Assembly (NCBI RefSeq): GCF_024721995.1
Contig: NZ_JANQBC010000002.1
Span: 248,001 to 312,000, forward strand
Direction of reading: 5' to 3'
Source: Paenibacillus radicibacter
GTDB lineage: Bacteria > Bacillota > Bacilli > Paenibacillales > NBRC-103111
DNA: 64,000 bases
Shown here: one piece after another, positions 17,936 to 26,970 of the stretch
Numbering within the stretch: position 1 is the first letter of the stretch
Layout: each line of letters begins with the position of its first letter
The notes under the pieces: generated by a model
Database searches by the model: none
Told to the model about the DNA's origin: nothing
The model's input: only the letters and a program-made list of their open reading frames with translations
Made by a program: the position numbers and the translations under genes

Positions 17936-18712
17936 TTACTTTTTTCGGTAAAAGAAAGTTTCAGCGGGTTCAAATCCATATACACCAGGTGAGAATATCT
18001 GCTCTGTCGATCCAACGAACAAGATTCCGCCTGGGCGAAGTGCGCGGGCAAATTTGTGGAACAATTCCGTCTTCGCTTCATCTGTAAAATAAATAATGAC
18101 ATTCCGGCAAACGATCAAGTCAAATCCTGTTTCAAATGTATCTAACAGCAAATTCTGTTTCTTAAACGTCACGCCCCGCTTCAGTTCCTCACTAGCGGTA
18201 TAGTGTACGCCCTGCTCAATCATATATTTTTTCAAATACGCAGGAGGTACATCACGAACAGCTCGATCAATATACTGACCAACACGTGCTTTTTCCAACA
18301 CATTATCATCGATATCTGTTGCGATAAGCTTCGAATCCTTCAGCGCACCCTGCTCCGCCAGAATCATGGCAAGCGTATATGGCTCTTCACCTGTCGAACA
18401 TGCTGCACTCCATACTTTCAATCGTCGATTGTTAGCCAACATCTCGGGTAAGAAACGCTTCTCTAATATTTCCCATCGATTCGGATTCCGCCAAAATTCC
18501 GAGACATTGATCGTCATACGATCTAGAAATTCATTCAGAAGTAGCTTATCTTTCTTCAATGCTTCTAGGTATAACGCAAAGCTGGCATACCCTTTTTTTG
18601 TCCGCAGTGTCGTGAGTCTTCGCTTCATTTGGGCTTCTTTATATTGAGCTAGATCAATACCCGTAAACGATTTAACCCCTTCAATAAACAACGTATAATC
18701 TTTGTCGTCCAT
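17936..18712 (-). CDS. cheR: Chemotaxis protein methyltransferase CheR
   Basis: SAM-dependent methyltransferase of 258 aa that methylates glutamates of chemoreceptors. The N-terminal helical domain (LTTLRTKKGY, MTINVSEFWRNP) precedes the SAM-binding region with WSAACSTGEEPYTLAMIL, then DLIVCRNVIIYF. Length and order are typical. GAGGTGG precedes the ATG. In Bacillus it lies in the same place, between ndk and aroF. Confidence 0.93.
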   Translation of the reverse strand: MDDKDYTLFIEGVKSFTGIDLAQYKEAQMKRRLTTLRTKKGYASFALYLEALKKDKLLLNEFLDRMTINVSEFWRNPNRWEILEKRFLPEMLANNRRLKVWSAACSTGEEPYTLAMILAEQGALKDSKLIATDIDDNVLEKARVGQYIDRAVRDVPPAYLKKYMIEQGVHYTASEELKRGVTFKKQNLLLDTFETGFDLIVCRNVIIYFTDEAKTELFHKFARALRPGGILFVGSTEQIFSPGVYGFEPAETFFYRKK

Positions 18713-18730
18713 TCGCTATCCACCTCTACT

Positions 18731-18769
18731 AAAAAAGAAAAAGGCACAAGGCTTCTGACCTTGTACCTT
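18731..18769 (-). terminator. Terminator between ndk and cheR
   Basis: An 11-bp stem (AAGGTACAAGG/CCTTGTGCCTT, one mismatch) with a 7-nt loop followed on the minus strand by TTTTTCTTTTTT. It ends the ndk message shortly after its stop codon. Confidence 0.85.
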
Positions 18770-18782
18770 GTATCTTTGGTTC

Positions 18783-19226
18783 TTACACCCAAGCTTGAAT
18801 TGCACGGTTGTAATCAAGAATTTCTTCTGGTTTGAAGAAGTTGTTGATTTCTTTTTCTGCATTTTCCGGTGAATCAGATCCGTGGATCAAGTTCATGCCA
18901 GTATGTAATGCAAAGTCGCCGCGAATTGTTCCTGGTGCAGCATCAAGTACGTTTGTTTTACCCATCAAAGTACGGGATAGGGCAATAACTTGATCGCCTT
19001 CCCATACCATTCCGAATACAGGACCAGATGTAATAAAGTCAATAAGTTCACCGAAGAATGGTTTCTCAGAAAGGTCAGAGTAGTGATACTCCGCTTGCTC
19101 TCTGGATACGTTCATTAATTTAGCACCAACTAGTTGAAAACCTTTACCCTCTAAACGCTTCACGATTTCTCCAACCAATCCACGTTGCACGCCATCTGGC
19201 TTTACCATCAAATATGTTCTTTCCAT
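18783..19226 (-). CDS. ndk: Nucleoside diphosphate kinase
   Basis: Transfers the gamma phosphate between nucleoside tri- and diphosphates, 147 aa. The N-terminal [21 protein letters not shown] and the catalytic histidine in [16 protein letters not shown] are clear, and the family length fits. It has its own promoter and terminator. Confidence 0.96.
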   Translation of the reverse strand: MERTYLMVKPDGVQRGLVGEIVKRLEGKGFQLVGAKLMNVSREQAEYHYSDLSEKPFFGELIDFITSGPVFGMVWEGDQVIALSRTLMGKTNVLDAAPGTIRGDFALHTGMNLIHGSDSPENAEKEINNFFKPEEILDYNRAIQAWV

Positions 19227-19272
19227 GATCTTTGAATTGCCCCCATTGTCAGTAAATTAAAATATCTTAATT

Positions 19273-19301
19273 ACTATACTATGAAAACGCTTAAGAGACA
19301 A
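19273..19301 (-). promoter_or_regulatory. SigA promoter of ndk
   Basis: Minus-strand TTGTCT (19296-19301), 17-nt spacer and TATAGT (19273-19278) in the gap after hepT, about 45 nt before the ndk start. Confidence 0.75.
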
Positions 19302-19317
19302 TAAAGTTCACAGAAAA

Positions 19318-20295
19318 TTAATACGATCGATTGCCGATAAAATGAGCAATTTGTTCGAACTCTTTACGTGCTTTAATATCCGGTAAATCTTGCAATACAC
19401 GAATTGCTTTTTCAATATAAAATTGAGCTAATTTGTCTGTACGTTTAACTGCATCAGAAGTACGAATCATTTCCAAAATGTACGACACATCCGTCTGACC
19501 GTCTGCCGCTTGAATTCGTTCTAACTCCGAGCGAATTGCGCGATTAAGTACAGGGCTTTCCATCATCGCATAGAGCACAGGAATCGTAACATTCCCTTGC
19601 TTGATATCACTACCAGGTGCTTTCCCGATCTGCTTCTCCGTTCCACAGAGATCTAAGATATCATCACGGATTTGGAATGCCATACCAACATAATAGCCAA
19701 AGTCATAGAGCTTACGTGCAACTTGTTCAGATGCACCTGCCGCAAGAGCTCCTAGTTGACACGCGACTGCGATTAGCAGCGCTGTCTTTCTTTTGATACG
19801 CAGCAAATAGTCTCTAACACGCTGATTCGGTTCGAAGAAGAAACGGATCTGTTCCATCTCACCGATACACATCTCAATAATCGCATTAGACATCACTTGG
19901 TGCATAACTGGACTCGAGAAATGAGTCAGCTCATGAAGAGCTTTCCCTATGATGTAATCACCTGTAAACATGGCAATCCGATTGTCCCATTTGGATCGTA
20001 CGGTTTGTTGTCCACGACGCGTCGGTGAATCATCAATGACATCATCATGAACAAGGGATGCCATATGAAGCAGCTCCAAGGATACGGCAACATGATGAAT
20101 GCGCTTAATATCATAGGTGCCAAATTCACCTGCTAACAGTACGAACACCGGTCTGATCCGTTTGCCCCCTGCCCGCAGTAAGTGTAGGGAAGCTTCACGC
20201 AGAATCGCTTGATCCGTATGAATCGCATGTTCAAGTCTTTTCTCAATGAAGTCAATATCTTGTTTTTTTCGCGAATAAATGTCCGTCAGTTTCAT
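19318..20295 (-). CDS. hepT: Heptaprenyl diphosphate synthase component II (polyprenyl synthase)
   Basis: Catalytic subunit that elongates FPP with IPP to the menaquinone side chain, 325 aa from the ATG at 20295 (GGTGAAAGA upstream). First Asp-rich motif DDVIDDSPTRRG, with LHMASLVHD before it, and second motif DDILDL after GMAFQI. It pairs with HepS at the other end of this cluster. Exact chain length cannot be read, though HepT of Bacillus makes C35. Confidence 0.9.
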   Translation of the reverse strand: MKLTDIYSRKKQDIDFIEKRLEHAIHTDQAILREASLHLLRAGGKRIRPVFVLLAGEFGTYDIKRIHHVAVSLELLHMASLVHDDVIDDSPTRRGQQTVRSKWDNRIAMFTGDYIIGKALHELTHFSSPVMHQVMSNAIIEMCIGEMEQIRFFFEPNQRVRDYLLRIKRKTALLIAVACQLGALAAGASEQVARKLYDFGYYVGMAFQIRDDILDLCGTEKQIGKAPGSDIKQGNVTIPVLYAMMESPVLNRAIRSELERIQAADGQTDVSYILEMIRTSDAVKRTDKLAQFYIEKAIRVLQDLPDIKARKEFEQIAHFIGNRSY

Positions 20296-20318
20296 TCTTT
20301 CACCCATGTCACTCGTTT

Positions 20319-21155
20319 TTAAGACCACAATTTCATTTCGACTTGCTCAGGTAAAAACCCAAGTTCCCACGCATACTGATAATAAAGCTGTAATCCGTCC
20401 CACTGCTCTGGTCCGAAATCATAGCATAAATTTCCAAAGTAATGCAGCCAGTAAGCTTCTGTTCCCCCTACCAGTGCCATTGCATCATGTACCATTGCAA
20501 GCGGATGTGCAAGTGATTCTTGCTTACTATGTACGAAAGCTTGGAATAACTGTTCAACCATCTGCGGATACTTCTCAATCGTGTCCTCACGAATTGCCCA
20601 CACAGCAAAGGTCATCCCCTTGCCCGTCCATTTTCTCCATTCTTGCCCAAGGTCTGTGACGGTATACCCGCTGTCAACCCAGCTCGATCTGATCGCTTCA
20701 TCTCCAATAAGGAGTGCTGCATCGTGATCCACCATCATTTCTTCAAGCACAGGAGGACTTGTTGTATAAGTCGGTGTTCCTCCATAAAACTTTTGAAGAA
20801 TAATCTTGAGTAGGTTAACTGAAGTCGCAGAGGCGTTCGTTAGTGCAATACGTCCGTTCTTAATTTCTTCAAGCGGTTTGCGGTGAAACAGTAGAATCGA
20901 ATTCACTCGATCACGTGCACTTACTGAAAGGTCAGGGTATAACACGTAATTCTTGAAGTTCTCCCCATAAGCAAAGGAGGAGATCGGCCCCATATCAACC
21001 TCTCCAGCCTTCATCGCACGATTAAGTGAACTCGGCACCTGCTCTATAAATTGAACAGAGTCTCGAAGTTCACCTTGCGGAAAGCTATGAAAGATTGGCC
21101 ATACGTTCGTGTAATTAATGCGTCCGATGTGGATTTGTTTCTCTCTCTTGTTCAT
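20319..21155 (-). CDS. mqnA: Chorismate dehydratase MqnA (futalosine pathway)
   Basis: MqnA/MqnD-family protein of 278 aa with a periplasmic-binding-protein-like fold and no signal peptide. Diagnostic parts are IGRINYTNVWPIF, the GPISSFAYG loop, ALTNASATSVNLLKI and LIGDEAIR. MqnA converts chorismate to 3-enolpyruvylbenzoate, the first futalosine step. The ATG at 21155 has GGGGAG at about 8 nt; the gene overlaps the UbiX homologue by 41 nt. The operon of quinone genes supports the call; MqnD is the main alternative but is less likely in this setting. Confidence 0.8.
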   Translation of the reverse strand: MNKREKQIHIGRINYTNVWPIFHSFPQGELRDSVQFIEQVPSSLNRAMKAGEVDMGPISSFAYGENFKNYVLYPDLSVSARDRVNSILLFHRKPLEEIKNGRIALTNASATSVNLLKIILQKFYGGTPTYTTSPPVLEEMMVDHDAALLIGDEAIRSSWVDSGYTVTDLGQEWRKWTGKGMTFAVWAIREDTIEKYPQMVEQLFQAFVHSKQESLAHPLAMVHDAMALVGGTEAYWLHYFGNLCYDFGPEQWDGLQLYYQYAWELGFLPEQVEMKLWS

Positions 21156-21747
21156 TGGCTTGTTCTCCCCATCTATTAAACAATTGATGATCAATTCCCA
21201 TGTTGTCCATTACTTTACCTACTAGAAAACCAACAATATCATCCAAGCTCTTCGGTCCATGATAAAAGGCTGGCATTGCTGGAATGATACTCACGCCCAT
21301 TTTGGCAAGAGACAGCATATTTTCCAAGTGAATCGCATGAAGCGGCGTCTCGCGTGGAACTAAGATCAGTCTGCGACGCTCCTTGAGCATCACATCCGCC
21401 GTTCGTTCAAGCAAATTGTCAGATGCACCGCGCGATATACCAGATAGTGTCCCCATTGAACAAGGCATTACCACTAGCCCTTCCGTTCGAAAAGAACCTG
21501 ATGCAATACTTGCACCAATGTCTGCAATTGGGTGGTATTGATACGTACCGCCAAATGGTGCAAAATGCGCCTCCAACGCTTCTTTACGCTGCGAAGTTTG
21601 CCAACCTAATTCCTCACGTAATACACGCCAACCTGCTTCAGTCACCACAATATGAAGTGGAATCTCTCGCTTTAATAACTCTTCACAAAGCCGGATTCCA
21701 TAAATCGCTCCACTTGCACCTGTAATTCCTACTACCCAACCTCGCAT
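21115..21747 (-). CDS. UbiX-family flavin prenyltransferase
   Basis: Cytoplasmic UbiX/Pad1-type flavoprotein of 210 aa that prenylates FMN. It starts VVGITGASGAIYGIRL, has SGSFRTEGLVVMPCSMGTLSGI and ends with LVPRETPLHAIHLENML, all typical. prFMN would serve a UbiD-type decarboxylase, which in futalosine organisms is MqnL; no ubiD gene is in this window. It starts at an ATG directly after the stop of the prenyltransferase gene. Confidence 0.88.
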   Translation of the reverse strand: MRGWVVGITGASGAIYGIRLCEELLKREIPLHIVVTEAGWRVLREELGWQTSQRKEALEAHFAPFGGTYQYHPIADIGASIASGSFRTEGLVVMPCSMGTLSGISRGASDNLLERTADVMLKERRRLILVPRETPLHAIHLENMLSLAKMGVSIIPAMPAFYHGPKSLDDIVGFLVGKVMDNMGIDHQLFNRWGEQANEQERETNPHRTH

Positions 21748-21748
21748 A

Positions 21749-22618
21749 TTAACCCACCCACAAAATATCGATAAAAGTAAACACAAACACCACACAACTT
21801 AGAACACCATTCATTGTAAAAAATGCAGTGTTTAACTTAGACAAATCGTTCGGTTTAACAAGACGGTGCTCGTAGAACAAGATTAAATAAGAAATGATAA
21901 GACCTACTAAATACCAAATGCTAAGGGATGTCATAAAGAATAAGCACAACAAACCAACTGCTGTTAATACGTGAAACACGCGTGCAATCTTCAGTGCAGC
22001 TGCAACGCCAAAGCGGCTAGGAATCGAATGCAGCCCTTCCTGACGATCATAGTCCGTATCTTGGCACGCATAAATAATATCGAAACCTGCTGTCCACAGC
22101 GCGATTGTAAAATAAAAAATAAGTGACGTACCGGTAATATGACCGGTAATGGCAATCCATCCGCCCATTGGAGCGAGTGCAATCGTTAGACCAAGCACGA
22201 CATGGCAAAGCCATGTAAATCGCTTCGTATAGGAATAGAACACTAAACAGAAAACTGCGATTGGCAATAGCTTCATCGATAACGCATTCAAATTCGAAGT
22301 TGCCCAGAAAAGCAGGGCAAAAGAAACGACAATAAAAAACAGAGCTTCCTTCGAGGAAATGAGTCCTGCTGGAATCGCTCTGCCCGCAGTACGCGGATTT
22401 TTCTTATCAATTACACGGTCAACAACACGGTTAACTCCCATTGCCGCTGTGCGTGCGCCAACCATTGCAAGTGTAACCCAACCGATTTGTGCCCAACTAG
22501 GTAAGTGTCCATCTAGAATAACGGAACCTAGAATTGCGCCCATAAACGCAAAAGGAAGAGCAAAAACGGTGTGTTCGAATTTAATCATCTCTAAAAACAC
22601 TTTAACTTTGTTCCACAT
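21749..22618 (-). CDS. mqnP: UbiA-family prenyltransferase (MqnP type)
   Basis: Integral membrane prenyltransferase of 289 aa with about eight helices. The two Asp motifs are NRVVDRVIDKKNPRT and DTDYDRQEG. In the classical pathway MenA would act on DHNA, but neighbours mqnA and ubiX point to the futalosine route, where MqnP attaches the side chain. Protein starts after an AGGAG. Substrate is inferred from context. Confidence 0.82.
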   Translation of the reverse strand: MWNKVKVFLEMIKFEHTVFALPFAFMGAILGSVILDGHLPSWAQIGWVTLAMVGARTAAMGVNRVVDRVIDKKNPRTAGRAIPAGLISSKEALFFIVVSFALLFWATSNLNALSMKLLPIAVFCLVFYSYTKRFTWLCHVVLGLTIALAPMGGWIAITGHITGTSLIFYFTIALWTAGFDIIYACQDTDYDRQEGLHSIPSRFGVAAALKIARVFHVLTAVGLLCLFFMTSLSIWYLVGLIISYLILFYEHRLVKPNDLSKLNTAFFTMNGVLSCVVFVFTFIDILWVG

Positions 22619-22639
22619 GAGGACATTACACTCCTGAAT

Positions 22640-23347
22640 CTATTTTCGTTTCATCCCGATATGCAGTGCTGCAATACCGCTCATTAGCGGGTAAGCTTGT
22701 ACCTCTTGTAAACCAATCTCACGGTATATTGTAGCTAACTGCTTATGATCTGGAAAGCTAACTAAGGACTCTGGCAACCAGCTATATTGTTCATATCGCT
22801 TCGCAATTAACTTACCTAACAAAGGCAATATTTTGCGGAAATAGAAATAATAAATGCTCTTAAACGGCTGCCAAGTTGGCTTAGACAATTCCAAACACAC
22901 AACATGTCCACCTGGCTTAACTACACGCTTCATCTCACGTAACACTTGTTCCAAATCAGGAACGTTACGAAGACCAAATCCAATCGTTGCATAGTCGAAC
23001 GAGTTGTCTTCAAACGGTAGCGCCATGGCATTGCCCTGTACGAGTTCGACTTGTCTGTCTAAACCTGAAGTAAATACTTTTTGTTTCCCGACCTCCAGCA
23101 TTTTCTCTGAAAAATCAAGTCCGACAATCTTACCCGTACCACTTGCCTGTGCAAGAGAAACCGTCCAATCACAAGTTCCGCAGCATAGATCAATCGCAGT
23201 TTGCCCAGGTTGTACATCCATCTTCTTCATTGTAAATTTGCGCCATGCCTTGTGCCTTCTAAAGCTCAGAATGTCATTCATCATATCGTACTTCGGTGCA
23301 ATAGACTCAAAAACCGAATGTACAAACTTCTCTTTCTTCGTTTCCAT
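22640..23347 (-). CDS. menG: Demethylmenaquinone methyltransferase
   Basis: SAM-dependent C-methyltransferase (UbiE/MenG), 235 aa, last step to menaquinone. Motifs are [28 protein letters not shown] for SAM and [17 protein letters not shown] choose the ATG at 23347 (METKKEKF) with AAGGAG 6 nt upstream. It lies 10 bp after hepS, the Bacillus order. Confidence 0.93.
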   Translation of the reverse strand: METKKEKFVHSVFESIAPKYDMMNDILSFRRHKAWRKFTMKKMDVQPGQTAIDLCCGTCDWTVSLAQASGTGKIVGLDFSEKMLEVGKQKVFTSGLDRQVELVQGNAMALPFEDNSFDYATIGFGLRNVPDLEQVLREMKRVVKPGGHVVCLELSKPTWQPFKSIYYFYFRKILPLLGKLIAKRYEQYSWLPESLVSFPDHKQLATIYREIGLQEVQAYPLMSGIAALHIGMKRK

Positions 23348-23357
23348 CTTCTTCTCC

Positions 23358-24221
23358 TTAAAGCTCTTCACAAGCTAGCGGTTTCGTTCCTATGTGCCGA
23401 AATGGCTCACAGATGTGAATTAATTCACTTTTCAAACTCTCTGATTCAAATTCATTGACTTTCGATATTAACGCTTGTGAGGATGTTTCCAGCATCTCAC
23501 GAATCCGAGAAATCAAATTGTATTTGTGTACAATCGCACGCAGCTTCGTATAATCCATCTGCTCCATCTGCACGCATTTGCGCTCATCTCTAGAGCCATG
23601 CTGCATAATGTACCAGAAGCCCCAACTATCGCGATAATCATGGATAGACTCTTGCTTATACAGCTCTTGCTGCAACACTTCGCAACGAGTAACCATTAAT
23701 AAAATTTCTGACCAATCCTTGCGATACTTCTCATCAATCATGGATTCAAAACGGATGAAAAGGTGCATTTTGAGCTGGATCAGCAATTCTATGTATTCTT
23801 CAGACTTTAGTTTTAGGTTTTTCATCTTCATGTAAAGGCTAACTTTCAAACGATTAATTTCACAAATAGCAGCAGACAATTTCGCAATCATATCAATCTG
23901 TCCAGCATCCGATAATAACTGATAAAATCTCGCTGAATACAGATCACCTGCAAGCACTTTGAGCTGTCTGTTTCGTGCTACCTTCTTCTCTTTATTATCA
24001 TTGGATACAGAAACAAGATCATGCGTATCCATTCCCATTTGCAAAAGGGTCGCAACTAACGTGTAGAGTTCTCCACTCGCATGCGATGCTTCGTCTTTCG
24101 GGAGAAACGCATATAACAAACGAGTCCGAAATTCTGGGAAATCGGGCAGGTCCATATACTGCTGAATCATATCGTGTTCTGTATATTGTTTTGCTATCTC
24201 GGGAATCCGATAACCACTCAT
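23358..24221 (-). CDS. hepS: Heptaprenyl diphosphate synthase component I
   Basis: Non-catalytic partner of HepT, 287 aa from the ATG at 24221, which has GGAGG at 6-7 nt. It begins [18 protein letters not shown] and contains [20 protein letters not shown] and [14 protein letters not shown], the recognisable HepS block. Sequence is poorly conserved in this family, so the call rests on that block and on the mtrB-hepS-menG-hepT order. Confidence 0.87.
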   Translation of the reverse strand: MSGYRIPEIAKQYTEHDMIQQYMDLPDFPEFRTRLLYAFLPKDEASHASGELYTLVATLLQMGMDTHDLVSVSNDNKEKKVARNRQLKVLAGDLYSARFYQLLSDAGQIDMIAKLSAAICEINRLKVSLYMKMKNLKLKSEEYIELLIQLKMHLFIRFESMIDEKYRKDWSEILLMVTRCEVLQQELYKQESIHDYRDSWGFWYIMQHGSRDERKCVQMEQMDYTKLRAIVHKYNLISRIREMLETSSQALISKVNEFESESLKSELIHICEPFRHIGTKPLACEEL

Positions 24222-24302
24222 GGAAAGCCTCCGTACCTTTTGCCTATTGTGCCAGTTCAAGCATCCTCACGATTATATCACAACATAACTAACCTCGCAC
24301 AA

Positions 24303-24812
24303 TTATTGTGCAGGATTTCTGAGGAACCATTTATCTGTGTATTTTATTTGAAATTTTTTGTCCATTATTTTCCTTATATCATTTCCGCTCGCTCGTTGCA
24401 ACTGATCCGGCATGCTTTTCCCACCTTCTCGATCCATTTGAACCGCAAGGAGTAACCCACCTTCTCGGGTAGGATCAAGCACACGGATAAACAGCTCATT
24501 CAAGTTGGAGGAGTGCTGAATCGCACTTTGGTTAATACGTGCCAAGTCACGAAATACGAGCGACGAATCGATCGTCTTCGGTAAAACCAGATCAAGCGAT
24601 AAGCTTGAATGATGAAGCTCGACTGAAGATACACGAGTCTGCAGCGGCAGCGATGCGACTAAATCAACCACGTTCGTATCATCTACCATACGAATGACTT
24701 CTTTGCCCTCGTCATGCTTACTCATCTGTAATAGCCATGCCAATCCGAATACCAAAATATGCGAAACAAGAACAATCATTAACACCGAATATAACTTATT
24801 CCTATTCTTCAT
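24303..24812 (-). CDS. Membrane-anchored protein of unknown function
   Basis: A 169-aa protein with one N-terminal hydrophobic helix (about residues 8-29) and an exported or cytoplasmic soluble part that I cannot match to a family. No lipobox. GGAGGGAG precedes the ATG. It is placed before hepS in the quinone cluster and after repeat element B, but nothing in its sequence ties it to quinone synthesis. Confidence 0.7.
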   Translation of the reverse strand: MKNRNKLYSVLMIVLVSHILVFGLAWLLQMSKHDEGKEVIRMVDDTNVVDLVASLPLQTRVSSVELHHSSLSLDLVLPKTIDSSLVFRDLARINQSAIQHSSNLNELFIRVLDPTREGGLLLAVQMDREGGKSMPDQLQRASGNDIRKIMDKKFQIKYTDKWFLRNPAQ

Positions 24813-24841
24813 TGCGATGGCTCCCTCCTACTACTCAACAA

Positions 24842-25035
24842 GAGCATGTTTAAAAAGTCGGGTCACTGCGAAGAATGAGGGTGCTTAATGCTTACGAAGT
24901 GGTTTTCCACGGAAAGCCTTTGAGTCTCAATCGTGAATTCTGAATTTATTAAATGGTATTTTCACGATTTCAAAGGCGAACGCTACGCTCCTACAACACC
25001 CTCATTCTTCTTCGTTTAACTTTTTGAACACACTC
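24842..25035. repeat. Intergenic inverted-repeat element, copy B
   Basis: A 194-bp element between mtrB and the 169-aa gene. Its ends are inverted repeats (GAGYATGTTYAAAAAGT type). Next inside is a perfect 13-bp stem (AAGAATGAGGGTG at 24871-24883 with CACCCTCATTCTT at 24997-25009). The core (24931-24992) holds a nested inverted repeat ATCGTGAA/TTCACGAT and a CGCTACGCTCC block. Read on the minus strand, ends and core match copy A at 8201-8359. Confidence 0.78.
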
Positions 25036-25059
25036 AAAAGGCTTATACACCATCTTACA

Positions 25060-25087
25060 AAAAGAAAAAGCAGGCTATGCCTGCTTT
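25060..25087 (-). terminator. Terminator after mtrB
   Basis: A perfect 9-bp stem (AAAGCAGGC/GCCTGCTTT) with a 3-nt loop followed by TTTTCTTTTT on the minus strand, 11 bp beyond the mtrB stop codon. Confidence 0.88.
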
Positions 25088-25097
25088 ATCGTAATAA

Positions 25098-25316
25098 TTA
25101 ATCAGTCTCGATCATGCCGAATTTCGTGTAAAGGGTTGCTTTACCGCGTACCTTGACTGCAGAAGTATGCTCTGTAAATTGAGCGATCATGACTTCTCCC
25201 TTATCAAGCTTCTCCGTATGATGAAAACGTGTATCATGCCCACGAGTTAGACCAATGACATGCACGCCGCCCTCTTTAGCTTTGATTACAAAATAATCGC
25301 TTTGATTGTTCTCCAT
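25098..25316 (-). CDS. mtrB: TRAP, trp RNA-binding attenuation protein
   Basis: A 72-aa subunit of the 11-mer ring that, with bound tryptophan, binds GAG/UAG repeats in trp mRNAs. It keeps the tryptophan-pocket segments [13 protein letters not shown] and AQFTEHTSA and the RNA-contact region EKLDKGE and VKVRG. AGGAGG precedes the ATG. Its presence supports reading the triplet clusters before trpE as TRAP sites. Confidence 0.95.
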   Translation of the reverse strand: MENNQSDYFVIKAKEGGVHVIGLTRGHDTRFHHTEKLDKGEVMIAQFTEHTSAVKVRGKATLYTKFGMIETD

Positions 25317-25405
25317 TCCAAAAGCCTCCTAGATCTTATGTATCGTTGGATTGACTGTATGATCTAATGATGCTGGAAAGTAAATCGAAAGTCAACTACA
25401 CTACC

Positions 25406-26950
25406 TTACGGTTCATCTACCTTAGCTGCTGCAATTGCTGGAATCGCAATATCCGGATATACTTTCGGCTCAGCAGGCTTGTTGCGACCTTGAGTTAAGT
25501 TCTGAATCAGCGCCTCAACATCTAAGCCAGATACACTCTTCAACATATCAGGAGCAGTCGCCATAAGTTCAGTTACATACTTGCTTACTTTGGTTGCCCC
25601 ACCACCAGTACCGCCTGTATCTACAACAGTCAACTTCTCAATATTTGCCATCGGTTCTGCAATACGTCCTGCAAGTTCAGGTAACATCTTAACAACAATG
25701 TCCAAGATCGCAGCTTCACCGAACTTCGTGAATGCCTCTGCAAGCTTCTCCTTCGCTTCTGCCTCTGCCAAACCACGCAATCGAATAATATCTGCTTCTG
25801 CTGTACCTTTGGCACGCTCTGCGTCTGCTATCGCTAATCCTTCTAAACGTTTCTGTGCAGCAAGTGCCTTGGCTTCTGCTTCAATACGATATTGATCCGC
25901 ATCAGCTGCTGCCATCTGCTTCGCTTTATCAGCTTCTGCAGCTTGCACAACTGAATAGCGATCCGCGTCTGCCTTCTTCTTCACTTCTGAGTCATACTGC
26001 TTCTCGCGTCTTAAAATTTCTTTACCTTCAAGATCAATCTCTCGCTCTTTACGTACAATCTCAACTTTCATTTGCTCTTCCACTACAGTCTGCTTCGCAC
26101 GAGCTTCTTGAATGAAATAAGCCTGATCTGCTTCCGCTTTCGCGGTATCTTGATCCTTCTTAAAGGCAGCAACTTTCAATTCCTTCTCCATCTCTGCCTC
26201 TGCAATGTTCGTATCCCGTAGTAACTCTGCTTTCTGTCCTTGTTCCTCTGCACTTGCTTTCTGGATACGAGCATCACGCATCGCTTCAGCTTCAGCAATT
26301 TCGGCATCCCTCTTCACCGCTGCAATCCGTGGTTTACCAAGTGCATCTAAGTAACCATTCTTGTCACGTAAATCTTTGATAGTAAAGGATACGATCTGCA
26401 GCCCCATCTTCCTCAAGTCAATCGCAGACACCTCTTGAACCTTTTGAGCAAATACATCACGGTTTTTATAAATCTCCTCTACGGTCATACTACCCAATAT
26501 CGCTCTAAGGTGTCCCTCAAGCACTTCTTGTGCCTCACTGCGTAGTTCATCGTCTGTCTTTCCTAAGAATTGCTCTGTCGCTGTTGCCACGTCTTCAATC
26601 GAACCGCCGACTTTAATGATCGCAACCCCATTGGCTTGTACTGGCACCCCTTGTTCCGTATACACTTCAGGTGTCGCAATGTCTAACTTGTGCGACAGCA
26701 ATGATATGCGCTGCGCTTGTTGAAATATTGGCAACAGAAATGCGCCACCACCACGAACAATTTTTAATCTACGTCCCGTTTCATCTGTCATTACATTCTT
26801 CCTGCCAAGTAGCGATCCTGTAATGATCATTGCTTGATCGGGTCCAACTGTCTTATAACGTGCCCAGAACGCCAAACTTAAGATTACTAATACAGCAACT
26901 ACTACAAGCGGAATAGTCAAATAATTATCCAACACTTCTGTCATTGACAC
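25406..26950 (-). CDS. floT: Flotillin family membrane scaffold protein
   Basis: A 514-aa flotillin (YuaG/FloT). One N-terminal membrane helix (about 12-30), then an SPFH/PHB domain to about residue 200, then a long Ala/Glu-rich coiled coil (about 210-420) with AEAEA-type repeats, and a C-terminal oligomerisation region. Flotillins organise membrane microdomains with NfeD partners. The start is a GTG at 26950 with GGGAGG at 7 nt. It follows the NfeD-type gene by 20 bp. Confidence 0.92.
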   Translation of the reverse strand: MSMTEVLDNYLTIPLVVVAVLVILSLAFWARYKTVGPDQAMIITGSLLGRKNVMTDETGRRLKIVRGGGAFLLPIFQQAQRISLLSHKLDIATPEVYTEQGVPVQANGVAIIKVGGSIEDVATATEQFLGKTDDELRSEAQEVLEGHLRAILGSMTVEEIYKNRDVFAQKVQEVSAIDLRKMGLQIVSFTIKDLRDKNGYLDALGKPRIAAVKRDAEIAEAEAMRDARIQKASAEEQGQKAELLRDTNIAEAEMEKELKVAAFKKDQDTAKAEADQAYFIQEARAKQTVVEEQMKVEIVRKEREIDLEGKEILRREKQYDSEVKKKADADRYSVVQAAEADKAKQMAAADADQYRIEAEAKALAAQKRLEGLAIADAERAKGTAEADIIRLRGLAEAEAKEKLAEAFTKFGEAAILDIVVKMLPELAGRIAEPMANIEKLTVVDTGGTGGGATKVSKYVTELMATAPDMLKSVSGLDVEALIQNLTQGRNKPAEPKVYPDIAIPAIAAAKVDEP

Positions 26951-26970
26951 TGTATTACCTCCCTATGTAT

